NCBI GenBank assembly: GCA_016946835.1
Contig: JACVTC010000063.1
Coordinates: 457,501-487,500, forward strand
Reading direction: 5' to 3'
DNA: 30,000 bases
DNA from: Neocallimastix lanati (nom. inval.)
Taxonomy: Eukaryota > Neocallimastigomycota > Neocallimastigomycetes > Neocallimastigales > Neocallimastigaceae
The notes below the pieces were generated by a model that saw only the letters and a program-made list of their open reading frames with translations, did no database searches and had not been told where the DNA came from. The translations under genes and the position numbers were made by a program. Of the stretch, positions 21,459-30,000 are shown piece after piece. The stretch's first letter is position 1; each line of letters opens with the position of its first letter.

Positions 21459-21644
21459 TTTATGAAAATATGAATTATAAATAATTAAAATTATTTACTT
21501 TTCATTTAAATTTTTTTATTTACTATAATAAAGTATAATAATTAAAAGACAAACGTTATTATAACTAAATTTTTTTTTTTTTAGAAAAATAAATGAAAAA
21601 AAATTAAAATATATAAGATTCTTATATATATAAAATAATTATTA

Positions 21645-22608
21645 TATTTTATTTTATTTTATTTTATTTTATTCAATCTGTACTTTATATTTATATTCTA
21701 CTATTTATTTTATTTTATTTTATTTTATTTTATTTTATTCAATCCGTACTTATATTTATGTTTCTACTATTTATTTTATTTTATTTTATTCAATCTATAC
21801 TTATATTTATATTCTACTATTTATTTTATTTTATTTTATTCAATCTGTACTTCATATTTATATTTCTACTATTTATTTTATTTTATTTTATTTTATTCAA
21901 TCTGTACTTTCTTATTTAGTATTCTACTTTTTATTTTATTTTATTTTATTTTATTTTTTTTATTTTATTTTATTTTATTCAATCCGTACTTTCTTATTTA
22001 ATATTCTACTTTTTTTTTATTTTATTTTATTTTATTTTATTTTATTTTATTTTATTTTATTTTATTCAATCTGTACTTCATATTTATATTTCTACTATTT
22101 ATTTTATTTTATTTTATTTTATTTTATTTTATTCAATCTGTACTTTATATTTATATTCTATTATTTATTTTATTTTATTTTATTTTATTTTATTTTATTT
22201 TATTTTATTCAATCTGTACTTTATATTTATATTCTATTATTTATTTTATTTTATTTTATTTTATTTTATTTTATTTTATTTTATTAAATCTGTACTTTAT
22301 ATTCATATTTCTACTATTTATTTTATTTTATTTTATTTTATTTTATTTTATTTTATTCAATCTGTACTTTCTTATTTAATATTCTACTTTTTATTTTATT
22401 TTATTTTATTTTATTTAATTCAATCTGTACTTCATATTTATATTTCTACTATTTATTTTATTTTATTTTATTTTATTTTATTTTATTTTATTTTATTTTA
22501 TTTTATTTTATTTTATTTTATTTTATTTTATTTTATTTTATTCAACCTGTACTTTATATTTATATTTCTACTATTTATTTTATTTTATTTTATTTTATTT
22601 TATTTTAT
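21645..22608. repeat. Composite satellite: TTTTA pentamers with 13 spacer units
   Basis: About 1 kb alternates variable-length (TTTTA)n tracts with a spacer of about 35 bp centred on CAATCTGTACTT. The spacer occurs 13 times (first near 21673, last near 22543). It has recognisable subtypes after the core: TTATATTTATATTCTA, TCATATTTATATTTCTAC and TCTTATTTAATATTCTAC. The subtypes recur in a mixed order, suggesting amplification of blocks larger than a single unit. No coding function is evident. Confidence 0.93.
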
Positions 22609-22815
22609 GTATTAATAATAATTAATAATATTTAAAATAAAATAAAAAAAATATAATTATTTATATATGTAGTAATTATATATATATATATATATTTATT
22701 TACCGAAATGTACTACAACAAAATACAAATTTTTGTAATAAAAATTTTCGAAATGCACACTCCCCCAACAAAATACAAATTTATGTAATAAAAATTTTCT
22801 GAAATGACACACCCC

Positions 22816-23400
22816 CGCAACACTCTAGTTGTATTTTATCAAGTGGCGTATTGATATAAATAAATAAATAAATAAAAATTCAAAATATGTCTTTTAAAAC
22901 TTTTTTATAATATTTATTATTTTTGCAAATAATATATTCTTAATATTTTGTAAAATAATAATAAAATAATTATTTATAATATTTAATTATAAAAATATAC
23001 TTAACTATAAAGATATATTTTAATATTTTGTAAAAAAATAATATTACAATAACAATATTTTAACTATAACAATATATTTTTTAAATAATAATATATATAT
23101 TTAATGAACTTTAGCTAACCTAATCCAATAAAGATTAAAAATACTTTAATCAACATTGTATTTATTTATTCTCTTTTAAAATAATTTTACTTATTAATAA
23201 ATTATAATTATGTAGGAGAGAATTCATTTGGTCAATTTTCTGTTATTTCTTAATAATTTATTATTTCTTAATAATTTTAATATTTAAATCATTTAAGCAT
23301 TTCAACCATAGTTTAATACTTTCTCTTTTTTTTTTAATAAAACTTCTATATTCTTGTAATACTTAACTAAACCTTGATTTCCTTAGTCGGTATTATTATT
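22816..23400. other. AT-rich end region of the antisense MULE relic
   Basis: Begins with GTGGCG-bearing terminal-repeat-like sequence (about 22841-22850). The rest is A/T-rich with several diverged copies of an AATATATTTT/TTTTGTAAAATAATA motif (22925-23095). No gene is seen. Confidence 0.5.
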
Positions 23401-24575
23401 ATTTTTTTTAAAATTCCGGCAGTTCTCCTTTTGTAGTCAATGTAATATTTGTATTCTTCTTCTTGCAATTCTGATAATAATTAAAAAAAAATGAATAATT
23501 TTTTTAAGTATTTATTAAAAGATTTTGAAATATTATTTGTAATATACTTATTATAATAATTCCAATTTTCAGCTTCATAGTTAAATAAATAGTTTTTTTT
23601 TAAAAATATTCTAAAAATTCTAAAAATTAAACATAATTATTTTCTTGGCACCCATTTTTTATTTTATTATAAATATCATATATATATTCAGGGTTAATAA
23701 AAGGAAAGTTTGAAATATTTTAATGATAAATATATAAATTTTTAATTTTTCAATTTTATTACCACATAACTCATTTTTTTGAATTTCTAGTGCTCTTTTA
23801 AAATGCTATATTCATTATGAAAAACTTTTTCTGTAGCATTAGATATGACTTTTTCAAAATCGCAATGAAATATTTTCAGTGTAATTTCAATACTATTATA
23901 TTTGCTAGAATTTTTTTTTTTATTTCTTCAAATAATAATTCATAAGTTGTTTACTTTTTAATTTTTAATATAGAAATGGAAGTAGTATAAAAACAATTTA
24001 ATTCTTTAACATAGGTTCTTGTTATAAATATTTGATAACTAAATATAGATTCATTATAAAATGTGCTATCCCGAAAATATGCTTATTTTTAGAAAATAAT
24101 TATGATTGGAATGGAGATTAAAAAACAATTAAATATCATAAAATTTTCATACCTTTTTGTTTTATAGTATTTTTATTTACTGGGAATTTCATCAAATATT
24201 ATTATATCAGGAGATAGCTGTTTTCTTCTATTTCTTGTTATTTTGGATTTAATTGTATTATAATCAGGACATATAAGACCCATACCTTGAGAAATTTCAT
24301 TATATTTTTATTTTATATTAATGTTAAAAGGAATCGAACTATTTGAAATTTCATTTTTAATTTTATTTTTTACAATTGATTTAGCTGCTTCAAATTTACA
24401 TTCAAGATGATTTTGTGAGTCATCATATTCTAAGATTTGATTCTCATTGTTTAAAATAATGAAAGATGGACATTTATTTAATGTTTTAATGTTTTATATT
24501 CAGTACATTTATATTTTTTTTGAATTGTTTTTCCTTTTGGATAAAAGATTAAACTTATTATCTAAATTTTATTTT
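23400..24575 (-). pseudogene. Antisense MULE transposase relic
   Basis: On the minus strand from about 24575 downward, broken frames follow the 19378 transposase in order. They are: NKFNLLSKRKNNSKK, CTEYKTLK, CPSFIILNNENQILEYDD and NHLECKFEAAKSIVKNKIK (zinc-finger region, about 24480-24350). Next come SSIPFNINIK, QGMGLICPDYNTIKSKI, DEIPSK and YYKTKRYENFMIF (about 24140). The DDE core follows with IFGDSTFYNESIFSYQIFI (DGTF changed to DSTF, about 24090) and KELNCFYTTSISILK. Then come TTYELLFEEIKK, FHCDFEKVISNATEKVFHN (about 23860), a deletion around the CxWH motif, HFKRALEIQKNELC and EAENWNYY (about 23570). The last is LQEEEYKYYIDYKRRTAGI (23470-23415). It carries many frameshifts, a small deletion and stops. 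One TAA sits where the sister copy has a Gln (KKQSTYE). Confidence 0.87.
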
Positions 24576-24756
24576 TTTAATTCTTTTATATTTTATGAGA
24601 TTATTTTATTTTTCAATATATTTTTAACTATAAAATTTTTATATCATTTTTTAATTCATTTATATTTATTTTTATATTTAATATATTATTATTTTCATTG
24701 TTATTATAAAAAAATTATTATTGATGTTTCTGTACTAAAGTTTATATTATTGAATC

Positions 24757-24807
24757 TAGTGCGTTTCGCAATCGTGCATTTCGCAATTTTTGTATGTGGC
24801 TTTTTTT
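24757..24807. mobile_element. Terminal repeat of the antisense MULE relic
   Basis: CTAGTGCGTTTCGCAATCGT, then GCATTTCGCAATTTTTGTAT and GTGGCTTTTTT. It lies about 180 bp upstream of the relic's zinc-finger segment and matches the right end of the small element at 3022-3064 read in reverse. The agreement includes the CTAGTGCGTTTCGCAA terminus and the A/T tract that follows. Confidence 0.75.
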
Positions 24808-25460
24808 AATAATCAAATAAATAATAATCAAATAAATAATAATAATATAATATAATAATAATGTAGTACTAGTAATATTAAAATTATAATAATAATAATA
24901 ATGATAATAATAATATTATTATAAAATAATAAAAATAAAAAAAAAAAAAAAAAATAATAATTTTAATAAGAATAATTATAATATAAAAATAGTGATAATT
25001 TTAATAAAAATAATTATAGTAATAGATTATTTATTTTATAAAAAAATAAAGAGAGGAAGATTTTATGGTAGAATTGACTTATTTCATAAAGCATCCTATA
25101 TAAAAAAGCATTTAAGAAATTACTAATTCAAACTTTCACAACTATTAATATATATTAAATATTATTATATACAAAGAGAGAATATTTTTATTACAAGATC
25201 ATTATTAATGCAGTTATTGTTAGAGAATTAGAAAACATTAATATCGAATCTACAAAAGTAAAGTATAATAAATATAATTTTATTATAGTTATTTTTTTAC
25301 TTATTGTTATATTTATATATGTGTAATAATACCTTTTTTTTTTTTTTTTTTTTTTAAAAATTCATTTTTTTCATATAAAATATATAATATATAGGATTGA
25401 AGATTCATTAATAATTCAGTAAATGATCAACAAAAAGTTTTAATATTTTGGATTTATAAG
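24808..25460. other. AT-rich stretch upstream of the kinase relic
   Basis: AATAAT simple repeats (24815-24960), then mixed sequence at 25050-25260 with broken + strand reading (IQRENIFITRS, RELENINIESTKV). This could be the decayed N-terminal region of the kinase relic that follows, but no homology can be claimed. There is a T-run at 25334-25355. Confidence 0.4.
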
Positions 25461-25471
25461 ATCATGGAAGA

Positions 25472-26800
25472 AATCCATATATTAGAGATTTCATCCAAAT
25501 ATGTAAATTAGAGAAAGGTGCTATTGATGTTGTTTTTCGTAAATTGATGAAGTATAATATATATATATATAAATATATAGATATTATTATTTTTATTATT
25601 ATTATTATTATTTTTTTTTTAATTCCAATTTTTAAAAATTATTTTAGGGGAAAATAAACTTGATAGATAGAGATATGCAGTTAAAAATCATACAAATACC
25701 TTCATTAAAGAAATTATTTTTAGATAATTGTTTCATTATATACTTTATTAATGAATTTAATGAATATTAATTTAGAAAAATTCATTTTTCGTATAATTAT
25801 TTAAATAAAATCAATAATAAATTTTATATTTATAATATATAGATAATTAATGAGGTAAAATTTTTGACTCGATTATATCATAAAAATATTATAAGATATT
25901 GTTCAGCTTAGTTAGATAATGATTCTCCTATTTTTGTGGTTAATAATAATGAGAAAAAAAGAAGAAGGAAATGAATACTTCAAATCAATTAAAAATAAAA
26001 ATAACAATAATAGAGATGAAAATATGAAATTTATTCATTAATAATTCCTTTTTACTAAGAAGTAGAAAACATTAATATACATTTATAGAACCTTCATTAT
26101 ATAATAATAGAGGCATTTATATAGAAAAATTGGTATTAATTAAAAGTTGTAGAAATGATGTGAATAATAAAAATATTAATAGAAAAATAAGAGTTTTTAA
26201 TAATAGGAATGATAATGGTAATTTTAAAAAATTAAATATTAAAATTCAAGCTAATAATAACAACAAAAATATATAAGATAACATTTATATTATTAAATCA
26301 ATGAAAAAACAATTAAAAATGAATCATAAAAATTTACGAAATATAATTGAAAATGAACATTATATAAATGATAAATTACTAAAATTTAAGATTTTTAAAA
26401 TGAAAGATAGTTAAAAATCAAGATTGAATGAAAGTGAAATTGAGTCAAATTAAAATACAGATACAGATGAAAGTTTAGAAATCAAATTTTGAAAATGAAA
26501 ACAATTCATCATGTATTAAATCAGAATATGAATCAGAATCAGAAAAAGAGATTGAATCAATATTGAAAAATTCTTAAATAGAAACAGCTGAGAATAGCAT
26601 ATCAGTAAAATATATAAAAAAATAAACAAAAATACTGAGTTAGCTTATTCAAGTTATGAGAATGATAATAATTTAATTCCTTTATTTAGTGATAATCCAA
26701 AAGAATTAAATGAAAATGATGATTATTTAAATACTCAATATAATATGCTCGTTAATAATCTTGAAGATAATATATTATGTTTTATACTAATACTAATATC
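25472..26800 (+). pseudogene. eIF2-alpha-kinase-like (PEK/GCN2/HRI type) N-lobe relic
   Basis: Broken + strand frames follow the N-lobe of stress-type eIF2-alpha kinases in order. NPYIRDFIQICKLEKGAIDV and VFRKLM (25472-25550) correspond to the DFxEI..LGKGxxGxVFK glycine loop, now degraded. After a GT-AG-like interval (25553-25646), ENKLDR*RYAVKNH (25650-25695) has the NKLDG.YAVK strand with the catalytic Lys. After another intron-like interval (about 25793-25842), IINEVKFLTRLYHKNIIRYC followed by SA*LDNDSP (25843-25930) has the helix-C Glu and the RY..AWLD motif, with TAG at 25909 where Trp is expected. 25930-26800 is a Lys/Asn- then Glu/Ser-rich region (SEYESESEKEIESILKNS, NPKELNENDDYLNT). 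It fits the large acidic kinase insert of this family. Frameshifts and TAA/TAG stops run throughout. Intron-like gaps argue against a processed copy. Confidence 0.68.
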
Positions 26801-26805
26801 AATAC

Positions 26806-27187
<382 letters not shown>

Positions 27188-28099
27188 TAAAATAATTAAT
27201 AATAATAGTAATAATTAAAATAATTAAAATAATTATAATAATAATAATAATAAATAATAATAATTATTCTTTAATAATTTATAAATTTAAAAAATATATA
27301 ATATAATAAAGAATAAAATTTTAGTAAATAAAAATTAAAAAAATTTTGTATTAATTTTATATTATTATATTAATTAAAAAAAATTAATTAAATTGTTATT
27401 TATTATCCAATAATATAATAAGTCAATAATTTATGACCAATAAATTTTAAGATATTTCAACCATAAATTTTTATTATTTTGAAAATAAATATATTTAAAT
27501 AGAAAAAAAAGAACATCTTTATTTGTGTTGTATGAGCCGAGAGACAGTTGGCACATCCCCTAGATAAGGACGGAGATGGATATATTGTCCAAATTTAACA
27601 ACACATGTTGATAAAAAGGCATAAATATGTTCTGATATTTATATCGGGGCATGTCTTTCAACGGTTTTTTTTATTAATTTTTATTTTATTAATTTTCTTT
27701 TTATTATTATTCATTGTTATATATTTTCTTGTAGTTGGTTTTCTTTTTTATTAGTTAACAATTGGAAGTATAATTTTTGAATATTTTCCTTCTAAGCTAT
27801 TAATAATTCTAAATAATTTGATAATAAAAATATTTAATCTACTTTGTTTCACTTCTTTTGTTTAATAGTATTTATATCAATTATTATTACAATATATATA
27901 TATATATATTTCTGATAATTATATTTAATAACTTATGTTTGTTATATATATATTGGTTTTTATAAAATTTTTATTAATTATTACATTACTTATTCCTGTA
28001 TTTTAATAATAGAAATGAATGAATTTATTGCACTATTAGAAATGGATGACATTCTTGTGGCTGAAATTTGGAAATTTACTTAAAAAATACACAACTCAT
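27188..28099. other. AT-rich spacer with a less AT-rich island
   Basis: Mostly A/T. At 27525-27665 is an island of mixed composition. Its + strand reads RETVGTSP and, further on, THVDKKA.ICSDIYIG, which loosely recalls the activation segment and subdomain IX of a PEK kinase (VGT..Y..PE, KVDIYSLG). The spacing is roughly right but the match is weak. The remainder (27670-28010) shows nothing. Confidence 0.35.
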
Positions 28100-28352
28100 A
28101 AAGTTTATTAATTGTTGGTCATTTATTATAAGATCATTCTGAGTTAACTATTGAACAATTTCATCTTCCTGTGGTCATTGTTTTACATATTTTTCTGGTA
28201 AAATTTGTTTTTCTCTTAACTCATAAAGTGATTTTTCTCTTTCTATTGCTATTGAAAAAAGATATAAAGTATAATACCTAAAAGATATATATCAAATTGA
28301 ATTGTACAATTTGATGATTTGTATTTATAATATTCAATTGCTCATATGATTT
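28100..28352 (-). pseudogene. eIF2-alpha-kinase-like C-lobe end relic
   Basis: The minus strand from 28352 downward gives SYEQLNIINTN, FDIYLLGIILYIFF, then EREKSLYELREKQILPEKYV followed by KQ*PQEDEIVQ*LTQNDL. This is the subdomain VIII-XI pattern of PEK kinases (SPEQL..., VDIYSLGIIL.E.F, MER...L..LR....P..F...WP.E..I..WLT..DP..RP). Both in-frame stops, TGA (28175-28177) and TAG (28148-28150), sit exactly where the family has Trp. A one-base shift separates the two blocks. The orientation is opposite to the N-lobe relic 1.4 kb or more to the left, so it is either the inverted remainder of that gene or part of a second copy. Confidence 0.7.
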
Positions 28353-29225
28353 ATACTATATTACATAGATTAATAATTAATACAATTCTAAATTTTGAAA
28401 TATGATATATCTTCTTTTAGCTTTTAATATTTATCTTTAATATATTTTTGTAAATAATAATAATATGAATAATCAAATATTTAGAAATCATTTTATTTTT
28501 ATCTTGCATTTATAGTTCCAATCCCAAGAATATATAAAGATCATGGTAAAATATAATAAAAGAATAATAAAATATAATAAATATAGTAAAATATAATAAT
28601 GAATAATAAATTATGATAAAACATAATAAACTAAAATAAATTAAAATACATAAAAAAAAAAAAAAAATAAAAAAATACTTTATAATACAGAATTGTGTAT
28701 AAATTTTAATATTGATATTTTTTTTTTTTTTTTTTTTTTTTTGTTAGAATTTAGTACTTTTATTATATAATATATTGTTATTTTATTTTATTTTTTTTTA
28801 TTTATTATATATTATACATTATTACTAAATTTAATATAATTATGTAAAATTTTTGTTATATACATTTATTTTAATGACTTATAATTATTATTATTGTATT
28901 TATTATTATTTATTTAATTTACAATAACTTTTACATTTTGAAGTTATATATTATTTTTTATGATATTAATATTACATCTTGAAGTAAAATATTATACTAT
29001 TATTTATTATATTGACATTATCTTATAAGTAATGTATAATACTATTATTTATGATGTTAACATTACATTTTGAAGTAATATAAAACATTATTAAAAGTGA
29101 TTTTAACAAAGTTTCAAAAATATATTGATAGTTTATATAAATATATATAAATATATAATTTTTTATATATTTCATATTAAAAGAAATACATAAGAAAATA
29201 AAAAAAATTATATTAATATATCCAT
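28353..29225. other. AT-rich intergenic region with weak tandem repeats
   Basis: ATAATAAAATATAATAAA-type short repeats at about 28550-28640, A- and T-runs at 28650-28670 and 28720-28742, and a TTTTATTT tract. At 28930-29085 is a diverged tandem repeat of about 45-65 bp around ACATTTTGAAGT...TATTATTTATGATRTTAACATT. The right part would be the 3' flank of the phosphatase-subunit gene. No gene is seen. Confidence 0.5.
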
Positions 29226-29936
29226 TTATTGAGAAATATCCATATCGCTGGAATTGGTTGAATTGTTTTCATTTTCATTTGATTTATTTCTATTTAATTC
29301 ATTATTACTTTCATTTTCATTTATTTCCATTTTATTATTTTGTTTATTATTATCATCAGAATTTTCTAGTTTCATCTTTGTATCTTTATTTTCTTCGGAG
29401 TTATTGTTTGGTATTGAGCTTGGGGCTTTTGTATTAGCAAATATAGTATCTAAATCAGGATTTTCAATTTTAACTTTCAATGGATCAATAAGATTTTTTG
29501 ATTTAATATTACTTTCGAAATGAGTCATCATATCCATTGATAAATTTTTTTCCATACCATTTGAAGTTATACAAGAAGTTACTAATAATACTTTTTCTAT
29601 TGCGCGAAGATATTTCCATACTGTTTTATGTTGCTCATGTGATATTGTAGTTAATTCACATAATCTTTGAATTGTAAAAGGGGGTTCATCAAATGAATCA
29701 AGAATAGCCCATATACGCATTTGAAATTCCTCTATAGATTCTCCATTTATAATTTGATTACTTTGATTATCAGCCATTTTTTGTTCACATAATTGCTTTA
29801 TTTTAATTCTTATTAATTCACGTAATAAATTCCAGTTACAAACTACTTCAGCGGTATTTGCTGTTTTAAGTAAATAATTATCATAAGTTGGATCCCATTC
29901 TTTAAGATTAATTTCTAGAATAATTTCTTCTGTCAT
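29226..29936 (-). CDS. PPP4R2: Protein phosphatase 4 regulatory subunit 2 (PPP4R2 family)
   Basis: Expected core regulatory subunit of the PP4 Ser/Thr phosphatase complex, linked in other eukaryotes to DNA-damage and centrosome functions. It is a single uninterrupted frame of 236 aa. Residues 1-150 or so carry the family domain: WDPTYDNYLLKTANTAEVVC (the W....L...A.TG segment), WNLLRELIRIKIKQL, EEFQMRIWAILDSF, then the strongest match PPFTIQRLCELTT, followed by KYLRAIEKVLLVTSC. The last 70 or so residues are Asn/Glu/Lys/Ser-rich and probably disordered, as in known family members. The ATG at 29936 is preceded by A/T sequence and gives the expected N-terminus. It is short compared with the mammalian protein because the disordered tail is shorter. 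Confidence 0.9.
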   Translation of the reverse strand: MTEEIILEINLKEWDPTYDNYLLKTANTAEVVCNWNLLRELIRIKIKQLCEQKMADNQSNQIINGESIEEFQMRIWAILDSFDEPPFTIQRLCELTTISHEQHKTVWKYLRAIEKVLLVTSCITSNGMEKNLSMDMMTHFESNIKSKNLIDPLKVKIENPDLDTIFANTKAPSSIPNNNSEENKDTKMKLENSDDNNKQNNKMEINENESNNELNRNKSNENENNSTNSSDMDISQ

Positions 29937-30000
29937 TTTTTTAAATATATTTAATACCTTTTAATTTTTGATTTTGATATTAATGTTTTCAATTTTATTT

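Larger units (their letters stand above)
18710..22815 (+). mobile_element. About 4.1-kb MULE unit bounded by 48-bp inverted repeats
   Basis: The segment at 18710-18756 (GGGGTGTGCATTTCGAAAAT...) reappears inverted at 22716-22764 and again, with small changes, at 22766-22815. Between them lie the + strand transposase relic, a 38-bp tandem array and the TTTTA satellite. The simplest reading is one large MULE with a doubled right end. The alternative is that the right-hand repeats are the left end of the neighbouring antisense element. Confidence 0.5.

Noticed and set aside
24447-24809. Phe/Tyr-rich + strand frame of 120 codons
   Set aside because: It overlaps the antisense MULE zinc-finger relic and a terminal repeat. 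It is a low-complexity hydrophobic reading of A/T sequence, not a membrane protein gene.
25050-26760. A gene using TAA/TAG as Gln, as in ciliates
   Set aside because: Several in-frame TAA codons could read as Gln, but frameshifts are also present. Key stops replace Trp, which that code would not explain. The intact genes here use normal stops. Decay by C:G-to-T:A change is simpler.

Overview
This is a very AT-rich eukaryotic window, most likely from an anaerobic gut fungus (Neocallimastigomycota). The reasons are: short GT-AG introns of about 75-105 bp; intergenic DNA that is almost pure A/T with long homopolymer and microsatellite runs; a fungal-type Zn2Cys6 regulator; a uL2 ribosomal protein that I recall as fungal-like; and poly-Asn/Thr-rich proteins. 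The lineage is an inference; no rRNA gene is present to confirm it.

Four host genes look intact. A Nup50/Nup2-type nucleoporin lies at the left edge on + (260-1990, 5' end missing). RPL8/uL2 (12674-13597, -) has three exons that rebuild to 255 aa. A Zn2Cys6 transcription factor (14552-17307, -) has three exons and 847 aa. A protein phosphatase 4 regulatory subunit 2 (29226-29936, -) sits at the right edge. They share no evident pathway and there is no operon-like logic.

The rest is mobile-element debris. From about 4.77 to 12.2 kb there is a head-to-tail pile of decayed non-LTR retrotransposons (LINEs), all on the minus strand, with poly(A) tails visible as T-runs. One insertion (copy D) is flanked by an 8-bp repeat. 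Copies E and C carry what look like the two reciprocal products of a recombination at one 8-bp microhomology. MULE-type DNA transposons (FLYWCH-like finger plus DDE transposase) appear at about 4.05-4.55 kb (fragment), 18.7-22.8 kb (best copy, disabled) and 22.8-24.8 kb (antisense relic). A short non-autonomous relative at 2.73-3.06 kb shares their ends. The 18.7-22.8 kb unit contains a 38-bp tandem array and a roughly 1-kb TTTTA-based satellite.

From 25.4 to 28.4 kb are two relics of an eIF2-alpha-kinase (PEK family)-like gene. The N-lobe and acidic insert are on +, and the C-lobe end is on -. An AAT microsatellite of about 380 bp lies between them. Three in-frame stops replace expected Trp codons, pointing to G:C-to-A:T decay.
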